A DNA stretch of 64,000 nucleotides, taken from Planobispora longispora (GTDB lineage Bacteria > Actinomycetota > Actinomycetes > Streptosporangiales > Streptosporangiaceae). Both the position numbers and the translations under genes were made by a program. Of the stretch, positions 23,936 through 31,772 are shown piece by piece; positions within the stretch are counted from its first letter, which is position 1, and every line of letters starts with the position of its first letter. The DNA is taken from contig NZ_BOOH01000052.1 of assembly GCF_016863135.1 (NCBI RefSeq), forward strand, positions 62,001 to 126,000, in the 5' to 3' direction. The notes beneath the pieces were generated by a model. It did not search any database and was not told the DNA's origin. It saw only the letters and a program-made list of their open reading frames with translations.

Positions 23936-25290
23936 CAGACCTCCTCCGGGGAGGCCGAACGGGCGCAGCGGAAGCCGGAGAAGATCTGCCGCCGGATCGG
24001 GTAGTCCCAGTTGCGGAAGGTCGTGCGGACCGCCGCCGGGTCGGCCGCCCAGGACCCGCCGCGCAGCACCCGGTAGTCGCTCCCGAAGAAGACCTCGCTG
24101 TACTCGGGATAGGGGAAGCTGCGGAAGCCGGGATAGGGCAGGAAGTGCGAGGAGGTCCACTCCCACACCTCGCCGATCATCTGCTCGGCGCCGTACGCGC
24201 TGGCCCCGTCGGGGAAGGCGCCCAGCGGCGCCGGGCGGGCCGCGCGGTGGCCGAGATTGGCCCGGCCGGGGCCGGGGTCCCCGTCCCCCCAGGGATACTT
24301 GCGTGCCCGGTCCGCCACGGGGTCCCAGCCGCAGGCCTTCTCCCACTCGGCCTCGGTGGGCAGCCGCCTGCCCGCCCAGCGGGCGTAGGCGTCGGCCTCG
24401 TACCAGCACACGTGCTGGACCGGCTCGTCCGCGGGCACCGGCTCCCGGCGGCCGAAGCGGGTGCGCCACCAGGCGCCGCCGTCCTTCGTCCAGAACAGCG
24501 GCGCGGAGGCGCCGCTCTTGTGCCGCCACCGCAGGCCCTCCGCGGACCACCAGCGCGGGTCGTCGTAGCCGCCGTCCTCGATGAAGGCGAGGTAGGCGCC
24601 GTTGCTCACCGGGAACCTGTCGATCCAGTAGGCGGGCAGATCGACCCGGTGGGCCGGGCGCTCGTTGTCGTAGGCCCACGGCAGCAGGTCGGTGCCCATC
24701 ACGAAGGGGCCGCCGGGGACGAACACCTCCTCGGCGCCGCTCGCGGCGCCGGCCCGGCCGGGCGGCAGATCACCCTCGATGACCAGGCCCGGCCGCCCGG
24801 ACAGCTGCAGCGTGGCGAGCATCGTCTCGTCGTGCTGGTGCTCGTGCTGGATCACCAGCCCGAAGACGAAGCCGTTGCGGCGCAGCGGGTCGGGATCGTT
24901 CAGATCGATCTCGTCCAGCACGTCCAGCACCCGGCCGCGCACGCCGGAGATGTAACGGCGCGCCTCCTCCGGTCCCAGGATGGGCAGGGAGGGACGGTCC
25001 CTGCGCGGATGCTTGAAGGCGTCGTAGAGGTCGTCGATCTCGGGACGGAGCGGCGTGATGCCGCCCGCCTCGCGCAGCACCCACAGTTCCTCGTAGTTGC
25101 CGACGTGCGCCAGGTCCCACACCAGCGGGGACATCAGCGCGGAGTGCTGGCGCACCAGCAGGTCGTCGTCGGCGTCGGTGTAGGTCAGCGACCGGCTCCG
25201 CACGGCGGTCAACTCGGCGGCGATCAGCTCCTTGACCTCGTGCTCGTCGATGTCCCGCTCGTCGACGCCCCACACTCCGGCGTTGTTCAT
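23935..25290 (-). CDS. egtB: EgtB, iron-dependent hercynine sulfoxide synthase
   Basis: A 451-aa protein with an N-terminal DinB-like helical bundle and a C-terminal FGE-sulfatase fold. The iron ligands are supplied by LVWDLAHVGNYEELWVLRE and QHEHQHDETML (three His). The C-terminal part shows VFVPGGPFVMGTD, WAGRRLPTEAEWEKACGWDP, GEVWEWTSSHFLPYPGF and LRGGSWAADPAAVRTTFRNW. It joins gamma-glutamylcysteine to hercynine with oxygen. ATG 25290 overlaps the egtA stop (ATGA) and its stop overlaps egtC, so it is tightly coupled. Confidence 0.95.
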   Translation of the reverse strand: MNNAGVWGVDERDIDEHEVKELIAAELTAVRSRSLTYTDADDDLLVRQHSALMSPLVWDLAHVGNYEELWVLREAGGITPLRPEIDDLYDAFKHPRRDRPSLPILGPEEARRYISGVRGRVLDVLDEIDLNDPDPLRRNGFVFGLVIQHEHQHDETMLATLQLSGRPGLVIEGDLPPGRAGAASGAEEVFVPGGPFVMGTDLLPWAYDNERPAHRVDLPAYWIDRFPVSNGAYLAFIEDGGYDDPRWWSAEGLRWRHKSGASAPLFWTKDGGAWWRTRFGRREPVPADEPVQHVCWYEADAYARWAGRRLPTEAEWEKACGWDPVADRARKYPWGDGDPGPGRANLGHRAARPAPLGAFPDGASAYGAEQMIGEVWEWTSSHFLPYPGFRSFPYPEYSEVFFGSDYRVLRGGSWAADPAAVRTTFRNWDYPIRRQIFSGFRCARSASPEEV

Positions 25291-26546
25291 GCCCGCGCCT
25301 CCTCGATCAGCCAGTCCGGCAGGGACCGTCCCGGCAGGCTCACCAGATCCATCAGGTCGTCGGCCGGGGAGCGGCCGGACGTCACGTAGCGGTCGGCGAA
25401 GGCGGCCACCTCGCCGACCAGGCCCGCGGGCGCCCCCAGGCGAGGGAGCGCCTCGATCGCGGCCCGGAAGCAGACCTCGGCGGCCCGCCGCATCAGCGGG
25501 TCGCGCAGACCGCACCGGGCCGCGCGCGACCACAGGCCCCGGTGCGGCTCGCAGGCGGCCAGCGCCGCGTCGGCCGCCCGGCCGTCCGTCACCAGGGCGT
25601 GGGCCACGGCCGCGCACACCGGCCAGTGCTCCGGGCGCTGGGCGTCGAGATAGCGGATCTCCAGCCATCCGCGGGGCCGTACCGGGGGGAAGACCGTCGT
25701 GGCGTGGTAGGCCAGATCGGCCAGGGTCGGCGGGCGCTCACCCCCGCCGAGCCAGTCGCGGAGGGTCGAGCCGTCGCGGACCGGACGGCACCGCGGCTCG
25801 CTCCCGGGATCCCCGCCGCCCTCGCGCACGAGCATGAGCCGGGCGTCGAGGAGATACTCCGCCCAGTCCGCGACCGGGTCGCCGGTCGCGGGCACCGGGG
25901 CCGTCCGCGTGCGGTCCAGGTTCTCCCAGACCGCCTGGCGGCCCGACATCCAGCCGGTGGGCCGGCCCTCCCGCAGCGGCGAGTTGGCGAAGGCCGCGCT
26001 GAGCACCGGCCCCAGCAGGTGCGCGCGCTCCCACCGGGCGGCGGGCTCGCCGCCCAGGTCCAGGTTGATCTGGACGGAGGCCGTGGAGCACATCATCAGC
26101 GCCCCGTACGGCGCGTCCAGGAACTCCGCCATCGCGTCGTAGCGGGGCAGGCGCAGCTGCCGCCGCGGCGGCCGTACCGGATCGAGACCCACCCCGGCCA
26201 GCACCAGCCCCGCCTCCCGCAGGGCCCCGCGCACGGCGGCGACATCGGCCTCCAGCCCGGCGACCGCCTCCGCGAGCGGCCCCGCCGGACCGGACAGCTC
26301 CAGCTGGCCGCCCGGCTCGAACGTCACCCGGCTCCCGCCCGGCAGGCGGGGGAGGGCCTCCTCGACCCTCGCCAGCCGGACGTGGCGGGTGACGTCCGTA
26401 CGGTCGAAGACCAGGAACTCCAGCTCCACCCCCACCAGGTCTCCGGCGCCCGCCCGATCTCCGGCGGAGCCGAAGCAGTCCCGCGCGTAGCCTTCCACCC
26501 CCGCGCGGTCCCGGATCGGCGTCTCCTCGATCGCCAGACCGGTCAT
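25287..26546 (-). CDS. egtA: EgtA, glutamate-cysteine ligase
   Basis: A 419-aa GCS2-type ATP-dependent ligase making gamma-glutamylcysteine, the sulfur donor for EgtB. It shows VGVELEFLVFDRTD, VTFEPGGQLELSGPAGPLAE, MCSTASVQINLDLGGEPAAR, FANSPLREGRPTGWMSGRQA and WLEIRYLDAQRPEHWPVCAA. ATG 26546 leads the operon and follows a 104-bp gap after the anti-sigma gene on the same strand. No sharp promoter motif was found in that gap, so it may be co-transcribed with the sigma/anti-sigma genes or have its own ECF-type promoter. Confidence 0.93.
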   Translation of the reverse strand: MTGLAIEETPIRDRAGVEGYARDCFGSAGDRAGAGDLVGVELEFLVFDRTDVTRHVRLARVEEALPRLPGGSRVTFEPGGQLELSGPAGPLAEAVAGLEADVAAVRGALREAGLVLAGVGLDPVRPPRRQLRLPRYDAMAEFLDAPYGALMMCSTASVQINLDLGGEPAARWERAHLLGPVLSAAFANSPLREGRPTGWMSGRQAVWENLDRTRTAPVPATGDPVADWAEYLLDARLMLVREGGGDPGSEPRCRPVRDGSTLRDWLGGGERPPTLADLAYHATTVFPPVRPRGWLEIRYLDAQRPEHWPVCAAVAHALVTDGRAADAALAACEPHRGLWSRAARCGLRDPLMRRAAEVCFRAAIEALPRLGAPAGLVGEVAAFADRYVTSGRSPADDLMDLVSLPGRSLPDWLIEEARA

Positions 26547-26650
26547 CGTCTCCCCTTCCGCCCGACGCGCACGGATCTACAGACCCGCGAGGCGCGCGAA
26601 CGTTACAGGGATCGCCGGAAATCAGTCCCGGCGCAGGGGAGGGAGAGGAG

Positions 26651-26941
26651 TCAGGGCCGGCGGTGGCGCCGGTCGCGGAAGGCGGACATCAGGCGGTCGC
26701 GCACGTCGCCGCGGAGGCCGTCCTCGGACGGCAGGGCGCCGAGGACGCCGATGACGGCACGGAACTGGTCGAGGCGCCGGTCGCACTCGCGGCAGCAGGC
26801 GAGGTGCTGCTCCATCCCCAGCCGCGCCGGCTCGTCGAGGGCGTCCTCAAGGTAGGCCGTGACGAGTTCCACGACCTCAGCGCACCTGAACCGCTTCACG
26901 GCGTTGACCGCCTTATCTCTGTTGTGGGTAAACCGTTTCAC
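26651..26941 (-). CDS. zinc-binding anti-sigma factor (ZAS type)
   Basis: A 96-aa zf-HC2/ZAS domain protein. The core CAEVVELVTAYLEDALDEPA precedes HLACCRECDRRLDQFR, which contains the H-x3-C-x2-C zinc motif of redox-sensing anti-sigma factors such as RsrA. GTG 26941 overlaps the last base of the sigma-factor stop (TAGTG), so both are coupled. It should bind and inhibit the ECF factor, releasing it on thiol oxidation (family knowledge, inferred here). The adjacent ergothioneine operon fits a redox role. Confidence 0.82.
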   Translation of the reverse strand: MKRFTHNRDKAVNAVKRFRCAEVVELVTAYLEDALDEPARLGMEQHLACCRECDRRLDQFRAVIGVLGALPSEDGLRGDVRDRLMSAFRDRRHRRP

Positions 26942-27606
26942 TACGCGGGCCGCCCAACCGTCTCGAAGTAAACCTCGATCCGCCCTCGCACCCACGCCCG
27001 GGCGCGGTGCAGCAGGACCCGCTGGTTGGCCGCGGAGATGTCCAGGATCTCGCAGACCTCCTCCGAGGTGCACCCTTCGACGTCGCGCAGTGTGATCACG
27101 ATTCGCTGCCTGTCGGGCAGGCCGGCGAGGGCCGTGGCGATCTGGCCTCGCACCTCCGAGGCGAGCGCCTCGTCCTCCGGCGTCGGCCAGAGCGCGGAGA
27201 AGTCCTTCCAGGGGCCGGGCGGGACGCCGTCCTCGCCGGGGGAGCGGGAGGGGCGGGAGGAGCCGTCCGACGGCTCACCCCGCCGCTCGAAGGCGCTGCT
27301 CCACGGGATCGCCCGGTTCTCACGGACACCGCGTTTCTTGGCCGTGTTGATCAGAATCCGGTGGACCCAGGTCTTGAGCGAGGAACGGCCCTCGAACCCG
27401 TCGATCCCCTCGACCACCGCCAGCCAGGCGTCCTGCACGACCTCCTGCGCGGAGTCGTCGGTGGACACGTACGCGCGGGCCAGCCGCAGCATCCCCCGCG
27501 ACCAGGCGTCCAGCAATGCCGCGAACGCCGCTTCGTCACCGGTGCGCAGCGCGGCGACGACGACGTCGTCCGGGGGCAGCGTGCCACCCGCGAGAGCCAC
27601 GATCAT
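26941..27606 (-). CDS. ECF-type RNA polymerase sigma factor
   Basis: A 221-aa sigma-70 family factor. Region 2: AFAALLDAWSRGMLRLARAY, VSTDDSAQEVVQDAWLAVVE and SLKTWVHRILINTAKKRG; region 4: ALAGLPDRQRIVITLRDVEG, then TSEEVCEILDISAANQRVLL and HRARAWVRGRIE. An about 35-residue Pro/Ser-rich linker separates the two. ATG 27606 has GGAAGG upstream; GTG 27600 is possible. It is coupled to the anti-sigma gene and lies upstream of egtA. Confidence 0.88.
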   Translation of the reverse strand: MIVALAGGTLPPDDVVVAALRTGDEAAFAALLDAWSRGMLRLARAYVSTDDSAQEVVQDAWLAVVEGIDGFEGRSSLKTWVHRILINTAKKRGVRENRAIPWSSAFERRGEPSDGSSRPSRSPGEDGVPPGPWKDFSALWPTPEDEALASEVRGQIATALAGLPDRQRIVITLRDVEGCTSEEVCEILDISAANQRVLLHRARAWVRGRIEVYFETVGRPA

Positions 27607-27765
27607 TTCCTTCCGTCGGGGACATCGGGGACGTCGGAAACATCTGCGGCATCGCGGCGTCCCCACCGGCCGATCTTGGCACCGCCGTACGACATTTCCG
27701 ATCCCAGCACCCCGGCTGCCGGATGTCGAGTGGATGTCGAGGCGCCGGAGCCGCTCCCCGGCGGG

Positions 27766-28221
27766 TCACCCGCGCTCGGTCCTCCGCAGCCCGTGCTCGG
27801 GCGTCCACCACTCGACGACGAGCATCGTGGCCTTGTCGTCGAGGTGGGTGTGCACGACCTCGGCGATGTCGGCGTGGAAGCGGTCGCCGTCCGGTCCCCC
27901 GGCGGTCGATCCGGCGGCGACCGCCCGGCCGGAGATCTTCGCCTCACCCGGCCACTGCGCCTCGGAGCCCTCGACCGGGTCGACCGTGGCGCTGTGCAGG
28001 GCGAAACGCGGATCCCGGCGCAGGTCCGCGCCCTTGCGCGCGTTCGGCATCGAGCCGAAGACCAGTTCGCCGTTCTCGAAGACCGCCTCGATCCCGGAGA
28101 TCCGCGGCGCCCCGTCGGCCCGCAAGGTGGCGATCGTCTTATGTCTGCGGGCGTCGAACAGCGCCCGCACGCGGCGCGCGAACTCCGGCTCCGCCTGCTC
28201 GACCTCATGCCATGCCGTCAT
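27766..28221 (-). CDS. pyridoxamine 5'-phosphate oxidase-fold protein (PPOX class)
   Basis: A 151-aa split-barrel flavin-binding protein. Family features are FARRVRALFDARRHKTIATL, RADGAPRISGIEAVFENGEL, VFGSMPNARKGADLRRDPRF and HLDDKATMLVVEWWTPEHGL. These proteins use FMN or F420 as cofactor; which cannot be told here. ATG 28221 is plain. It is alone; two 23-bp spaced TTCCGCCGGAA elements (about 28239 and 28262) lie just upstream of it and could be an operator. Confidence 0.82.
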   Translation of the reverse strand: MTAWHEVEQAEPEFARRVRALFDARRHKTIATLRADGAPRISGIEAVFENGELVFGSMPNARKGADLRRDPRFALHSATVDPVEGSEAQWPGEAKISGRAVAAGSTAGGPDGDRFHADIAEVVHTHLDDKATMLVVEWWTPEHGLRRTERG

Positions 28222-28276
28222 GGACCCATGATCGCACCGTGTTCCGCCGGAAACCTGCCCTGGTTCCGCCGGAAGC

Positions 28277-28304
28277 CTGTCCTGGCGGAGACCCGCCAGG
28301 ACAG
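28277..28304. terminator. 12-bp perfect hairpin terminator after the phosphatase gene
   Basis: CTGTCCTGGCGG (28277-28288) and CCGCCAGGACAG (28293-28304) with a 4-nt loop, about 70 bp beyond the minus-strand phosphatase stop. Confidence 0.7.
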
Positions 28305-28374
28305 CCGTTCTCCTCCGGGCCCGGTCCCGTCCTCCGCCGGGGCCCGCGGGCCCGCTCCCCTGGAGGCCCGTCCC

Positions 28375-29859
28375 TTACAGCGGCCCGCGTCTCCATGGGC
28401 CGCGGATGGCGTAGGTCCGGCCGGGCGGGTCGGTCGCGGCGGTGGAACCGAGGTTGTTGACGAACAGCACCGAGCCGTCGGGGCTGAAGCACGCCCCCGC
28501 GAACTCGCTGTCGTCGCTGATGTTGACCGCGAACTCGAACGGTTCCCCGCGGCGGGGGTCCAGGCCGATCAGGCGGTTGACGTTGGTCAGCCCGGGGGCC
28601 AGGGGGTGCGGGTCGGCGTCGGCGTCGGAGGAGTCGTCCTCGCACAGCACGATGCCGCCGCGCGGGGTGAAGGTCAGGTTGTCGGGGGAGTCCAGGGCCT
28701 TGCGCCCGGGTGACTCGTAGACCAGCACGAGCGTCCCGCCGTCGCGGCGGCCGGGGATGTACTGCCAGACTTGGCCGTAGCCCTCGACGAACCCGTCGGC
28801 GTTGGGCGGGTCGCCGTTCTTGGCGTCGCCGCCGCTGGTGGAGTTGAAGAACACGCTGCCGTCGCCCCACCAGCAGCCCTCCAGGCGGTTGAACTTCGCC
28901 CCGCCCTTGGCCAGGCCCTGCTGGGTGCAGGTCGGGGCGCCGTTCTCCAGGTCCGGGTCCGGGTCGTCGATGCGCACCCACTCCACCGGCAGGCGGGCGC
29001 CCATGCGCTGGCCCTCGCGGCAGTCGTAGCCGTCCTGACCTCTGATCTTCAGCATCTCCAGTACGCCGCCGTCGGACAGCTTCCACGGGTTCCGTGGCCG
29101 GTAGCGGTAGAAGCCGTCGGGCTTGCCGGAGTCGTCCTCGGTCTCGTACACGTAGCCGGTGCGGGGGTCGACCGCGACGGCCTCGTGGGAGAAGCGCCCC
29201 ATCGCGGTCAGCGGCATCGAGGCCGCGGGACTGCCCGGCCCGGGGCCGTCGAGGGGGACCTCGAAGATGTAGCCGTGCTTGCGCTGCCAGCCCTGCGCGG
29301 GGCCCGCCGTGGTCTCCTCGCAGGTCAGCCAGCCGCGGTCGCCGAGCATCCGGCCGCCGGCGCAGTTGACGATCGTGCCGTTGAGGCTGACGAAGTGGCG
29401 GGTCACCTCGCCGCTGCGCAGGTCCACCTCCAGCGTGGTCGTCCCGGCGACGCCGAGTTCGTCGTAGCGGGCCGAGCCGGGGACGTGCACCCGGCCGACC
29501 GGCGACCCCGGCGGGGTGCGGACCTCGTGGTTGCGGATCAACCGGGCGGTGTGCCGCCGGGTGCCGCGGAAGGCGGCCATGCCGTCGTGGGCGATCGGCG
29601 TGAGCGTGCCGTCGTCCATCGGCGTCCCGGTCCTGCCGAGGACGACGTAGGAGAATCCGGCGGGCAGGGCGAGGAGCTCCTCGCCGGTGTTGCGGGCCGC
29701 CGTGCGACGCAGCTCCCCGTAGCCGACCTCGCCGGGGTCGGACGGCGAGCGGCCCGCCGCGGCCCAGGCGGCGTGGGCTCCGAGCGTGTTGAGCGCCGCC
29801 CCGCTGGCGAGCACGCCACCGGTCGTAGCCAGGAAGGATCTTCGGTCGAGGGAAACCAT
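28375..29859 (-). CDS. Tat-exported PhoX-type phosphatase (DUF839)
   Basis: A 494-aa exported protein of the PhoX/DUF839 group. The Tat signal is DRRSFLATTGGVLASGAALN. The beta-propeller then shows AGFSYVVLGRTGTPMDDG, RNHEVRTPPG, NGTIVNCAGGRMLGDRGWLT, CEETTAGPAQGWQRKHGY, RFSHEAVAVDPRTGYVYETE and EDDSGKPDGFYRYRP, the conserved PhoX strings that hold the Ca/Fe cofactor. It should release phosphate from organophosphates outside the cell. ATG 29859 has GAGAGGAG upstream. A PHO-box-like repeat lies in its promoter, supporting control by phosphate starvation. Confidence 0.87.
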   Translation of the reverse strand: MVSLDRRSFLATTGGVLASGAALNTLGAHAAWAAAGRSPSDPGEVGYGELRRTAARNTGEELLALPAGFSYVVLGRTGTPMDDGTLTPIAHDGMAAFRGTRRHTARLIRNHEVRTPPGSPVGRVHVPGSARYDELGVAGTTTLEVDLRSGEVTRHFVSLNGTIVNCAGGRMLGDRGWLTCEETTAGPAQGWQRKHGYIFEVPLDGPGPGSPAASMPLTAMGRFSHEAVAVDPRTGYVYETEDDSGKPDGFYRYRPRNPWKLSDGGVLEMLKIRGQDGYDCREGQRMGARLPVEWVRIDDPDPDLENGAPTCTQQGLAKGGAKFNRLEGCWWGDGSVFFNSTSGGDAKNGDPPNADGFVEGYGQVWQYIPGRRDGGTLVLVYESPGRKALDSPDNLTFTPRGGIVLCEDDSSDADADPHPLAPGLTNVNRLIGLDPRRGEPFEFAVNISDDSEFAGACFSPDGSVLFVNNLGSTAATDPPGRTYAIRGPWRRGPL

Positions 29860-29908
29860 GACGACTCCTCTCACGGAGGACCGGAACCGGCTCTCCATTT
29901 GTCCTGAC

Positions 29909-29946
29909 ATTATGCTGTCTGGCTGTCCGGTGAACAATCGATGAAC
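29909..29946 (-). promoter_or_regulatory. PHO-box-like 11-bp direct repeats and -10 for the phosphatase
   Basis: On the minus strand, GTTCATCGATT (29946-29936) and GTTCACCGGAC (29935-29925) are adjacent 11-nt units beginning GTTCA, the layout of actinomycete PhoP boxes, followed by a weak third unit and CATAAT (29914-29909) as -10. The site is 50-90 bp upstream of the ATG. Confidence 0.6.
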
Positions 29947-30089
29947 GGGAGTTGTCATGAGCATCCCCGCTGACGGCGATCGTGTCCATGGCCGCGGTGC
30001 GACTTCTAAAGGAGTCGAGATCGCCGGGCGGGCCGGATATCGTCGGCGGGTCGCGGCCACGGGCTGGCCGGTCGGGGATGGAGGCCGGA

Positions 30090-30677
30090 ATGGCCGAGAC
30101 GATGGGGGCGCGGGACGTGGAGGCCGTGGTCGCGGCGGTGGAGCGGGGCGAACGGGTCAAGTTCCTGATGTTCTGGGGGCACCGGCCGCCGCGGTCCGGC
30201 GGGGTCGGGGCCGGGTGCCTGTCGCAGTGGTGGCCGGCCGACTTCGCCGTGGACGGCGTGACCTACCGCACCGCCGAGCACTTCATGATGGCCGGGAAGG
30301 CGCGGCTGTTCGGCGACGGGGAGACCGCCGCGGCGATCGTCGCCGCCGGGCATCCCAAGCAGGCCAAGGACCTCGGACGGCGGGTGCGGGGGTTCGACGA
30401 GGAGGCGTGGGCGGCCGCCCGGTACGGCATCGTGGTGCGGGGCAACCTCGCCAAGTTCGGGCAGCACGCCGAGCTGGAGGAGTTCCTGCTGGGCACCGGG
30501 GAGCGGGTGCTGGTCGAGGCCAGCCCGGTGGACCGCGTCTGGGGGATCGGGCTGGCGGCCGACGACGAGCGGGCCGGACGGCCGCAGCTGTGGCGGGGGC
30601 CGAACCTGCTCGGGTTCGCTTTGATGGAGGTACGGCAGGCGCTTCGTCGGCGGCGCGCGGAGAGCGGACACGGGTGA
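30090..30677 (+). CDS. NADAR family protein (YbiA-like N-glycosidase fold)
   Basis: A 195-aa NADAR domain protein. It has FLMFWGHRPPR, CLSQWWPADFAVDGVTYRTA, EHFMMAGKARLFGD, HPKQAKDLGRRVRGFDEEAW and VDRVWGIGLAADDE, the conserved strings around the active site. Members hydrolyse early riboflavin intermediates or ADP-ribosyl groups. ATG 30090 has GGAGG 5 nt upstream; earlier in-frame starts do not. It is divergent from the phosphatase and convergent with a methyltransferase. Confidence 0.87.
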   Translation: MAETMGARDVEAVVAAVERGERVKFLMFWGHRPPRSGGVGAGCLSQWWPADFAVDGVTYRTAEHFMMAGKARLFGDGETAAAIVAAGHPKQAKDLGRRVRGFDEEAWAAARYGIVVRGNLAKFGQHAELEEFLLGTGERVLVEASPVDRVWGIGLAADDERAGRPQLWRGPNLLGFALMEVRQALRRRRAESGHG

Positions 30678-30729
30678 TCCCCGATCGCGTTCGATCTCCG
30701 GCCGCGTTCGATGCCTGACCGCGTCGCCC

Positions 30730-30747
30730 GCGCGGAGGGCTCCGCGC
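30730..30747. terminator. short bidirectional hairpin between convergent genes
   Basis: GCGCGGAG (30730-30737) and CTCCGCGC (30740-30747), between the NADAR stop and the methyltransferase stop. Confidence 0.5.
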
Positions 30748-30753
30748 CCGCGC

Positions 30754-31443
30754 TCACCGGTAGCCGTACACGAACGCGCCTCTCTTCGTGACGGTGATCG
30801 GCGTCCGGACCCGCGAGACGGCCGCCGAGGCGACCTCGGGCGGGACGCAGCGGGCGATCAGGTAGTCGCGGACCGCGCGCTCGTCGGGCAAGACGATCAG
30901 CGGTGCGTCCCACCACTCGGTCTCGACCCGGCCGAAGACCTCCGCCACCAGCCGGGGCGCGTCCTCGGCGTCGAAGCTCGACGGCTCCGGCCGCCAGAGG
31001 TGGGACAGCTCGGGGGAGTCCAGGCGGCTGGGGGAGGCGGTGACGAACACCCCTCCCGGAGCCAGCACGCGATGGGCCTCGCCGATGGCGGCGACCGGGT
31101 CGTCGAGGTGGTGGAGCACGTTCACCGCCACGGCCGCGTCGAAGACCCCGGCGGCGAACGGCAGCGCGGTCGCCTCGGCCCGCACGGCCGGGAGCGGGTG
31201 GCGGCCCAGCATCGTCGCCGAGGCGTCCAGCCCGACCACGCGCCGCCGGGCGGGTGCCGGCAGCGCCGCGCTCAGGGCTCCCTCGCCGCACCCGATGTCG
31301 AGGATGAGATCGGCTCCCGCGACGGTGAGCACCTCGGCGACCCGCTCGTGCTGGCCACGGCCCCCGCTCAGGTATCGCTCGGTCACTCTGGCGGCCAGGC
31401 GGAACCGCTCGGGGTCGGCGTCGTAGTCGCGTGGTGTGGCCAC
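30754..31443 (-). CDS. class I SAM-dependent methyltransferase (Methyltransf_11)
   Basis: A 229-aa methyltransferase. The SAM loop is LILDIGCGEGALSAALP (about residues 45-62), followed by VVGLDASATMLGRHPLP, ALPFAAGVFDAAVAVNVLHH (motif II/III region) and EAHRVLAPGGVFVTASP. The C-terminal 80 residues are specific and not recognised. It starts with GTG 31443. The substrate is unknown and the neighbours do not suggest one. Confidence 0.8.
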   Translation of the reverse strand: MATPRDYDADPERFRLAARVTERYLSGGRGQHERVAEVLTVAGADLILDIGCGEGALSAALPAPARRRVVGLDASATMLGRHPLPAVRAEATALPFAAGVFDAAVAVNVLHHLDDPVAAIGEAHRVLAPGGVFVTASPSRLDSPELSHLWRPEPSSFDAEDAPRLVAEVFGRVETEWWDAPLIVLPDERAVRDYLIARCVPPEVASAAVSRVRTPITVTKRGAFVYGYR

Positions 31444-31569
31444 CAGGCCATCCTGCCCGCGCGATGGAATGCCCGCCGGGCGGAAAACCGGTCGGCCTCC
31501 CGGAACGGCGTGAGCGGGATCTTCATGATGTGGCCCGGCTGCGTGCGGCTTTTGGGTCGTGGCATATTC

Positions 31570-31595
31570 TGATCAATAAATCCAATTATTGATCA
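31570..31595. promoter_or_regulatory. perfect 10-bp inverted repeat, probable operator of the glp operon
   Basis: TGATCAATAA (31570-31579) and TTATTGATCA (31586-31595) around ATCCAA, about 180 bp upstream of glpS. It is perfectly symmetric and A/T-rich in G/C-rich DNA. The regulator is not in the window. Confidence 0.6.
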
Positions 31596-31688
31596 ATAAA
31601 GCTGGTGATGCCGTGATGGTATGGATTTGTGTGGCGATATCCGGCATCTAGGCATGCACTTCCAGATCATGTTATATGGAGGTGGATA

Positions 31689-31730
31689 TTGGCTGAGAAA
31701 TATGACCGCACGCCGGAGAGCCCACGCTGA
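31689..31730 (+). CDS. possible 13-aa leader peptide before glpS
   Basis: TTG at 31689 follows GGAGG (31678-31682) at good spacing and reads MAEKYDRTPESPR, then TGA. It ends 42 bp before glpS. It may be a translated leader or the stub of a lost regulator gene. Nothing but the ribosome site supports it. Confidence 0.3.
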   Translation: MAEKYDRTPESPR

Positions 31731-31772
31731 CCGCACGGCCTCCGATCATGCTCCGGCAGGGAGGCGGGCGCC

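Larger units (their letters stand above)
31444..31772. other. 329-bp gap upstream of the glycerol-transporter operon
   Basis: Holds the TGATCAATAA palindrome (31570-31595) and a short frame with ribosome site (31689-31730), both listed separately. A 60-codon minus-strand frame (to 31565) has no ribosome site and no family. A TTATAT -10-like hexamer is at 31672-31677. The A/T content is much higher than in the flanks. No regulator gene of the GlpR type is present. Confidence 0.5.

Noticed and set aside
31383-31565. 60-codon minus-strand frame upstream of the methyltransferase
   Set aside because: No ribosome site, no family, and overlap with the start of the methyltransferase in another frame.
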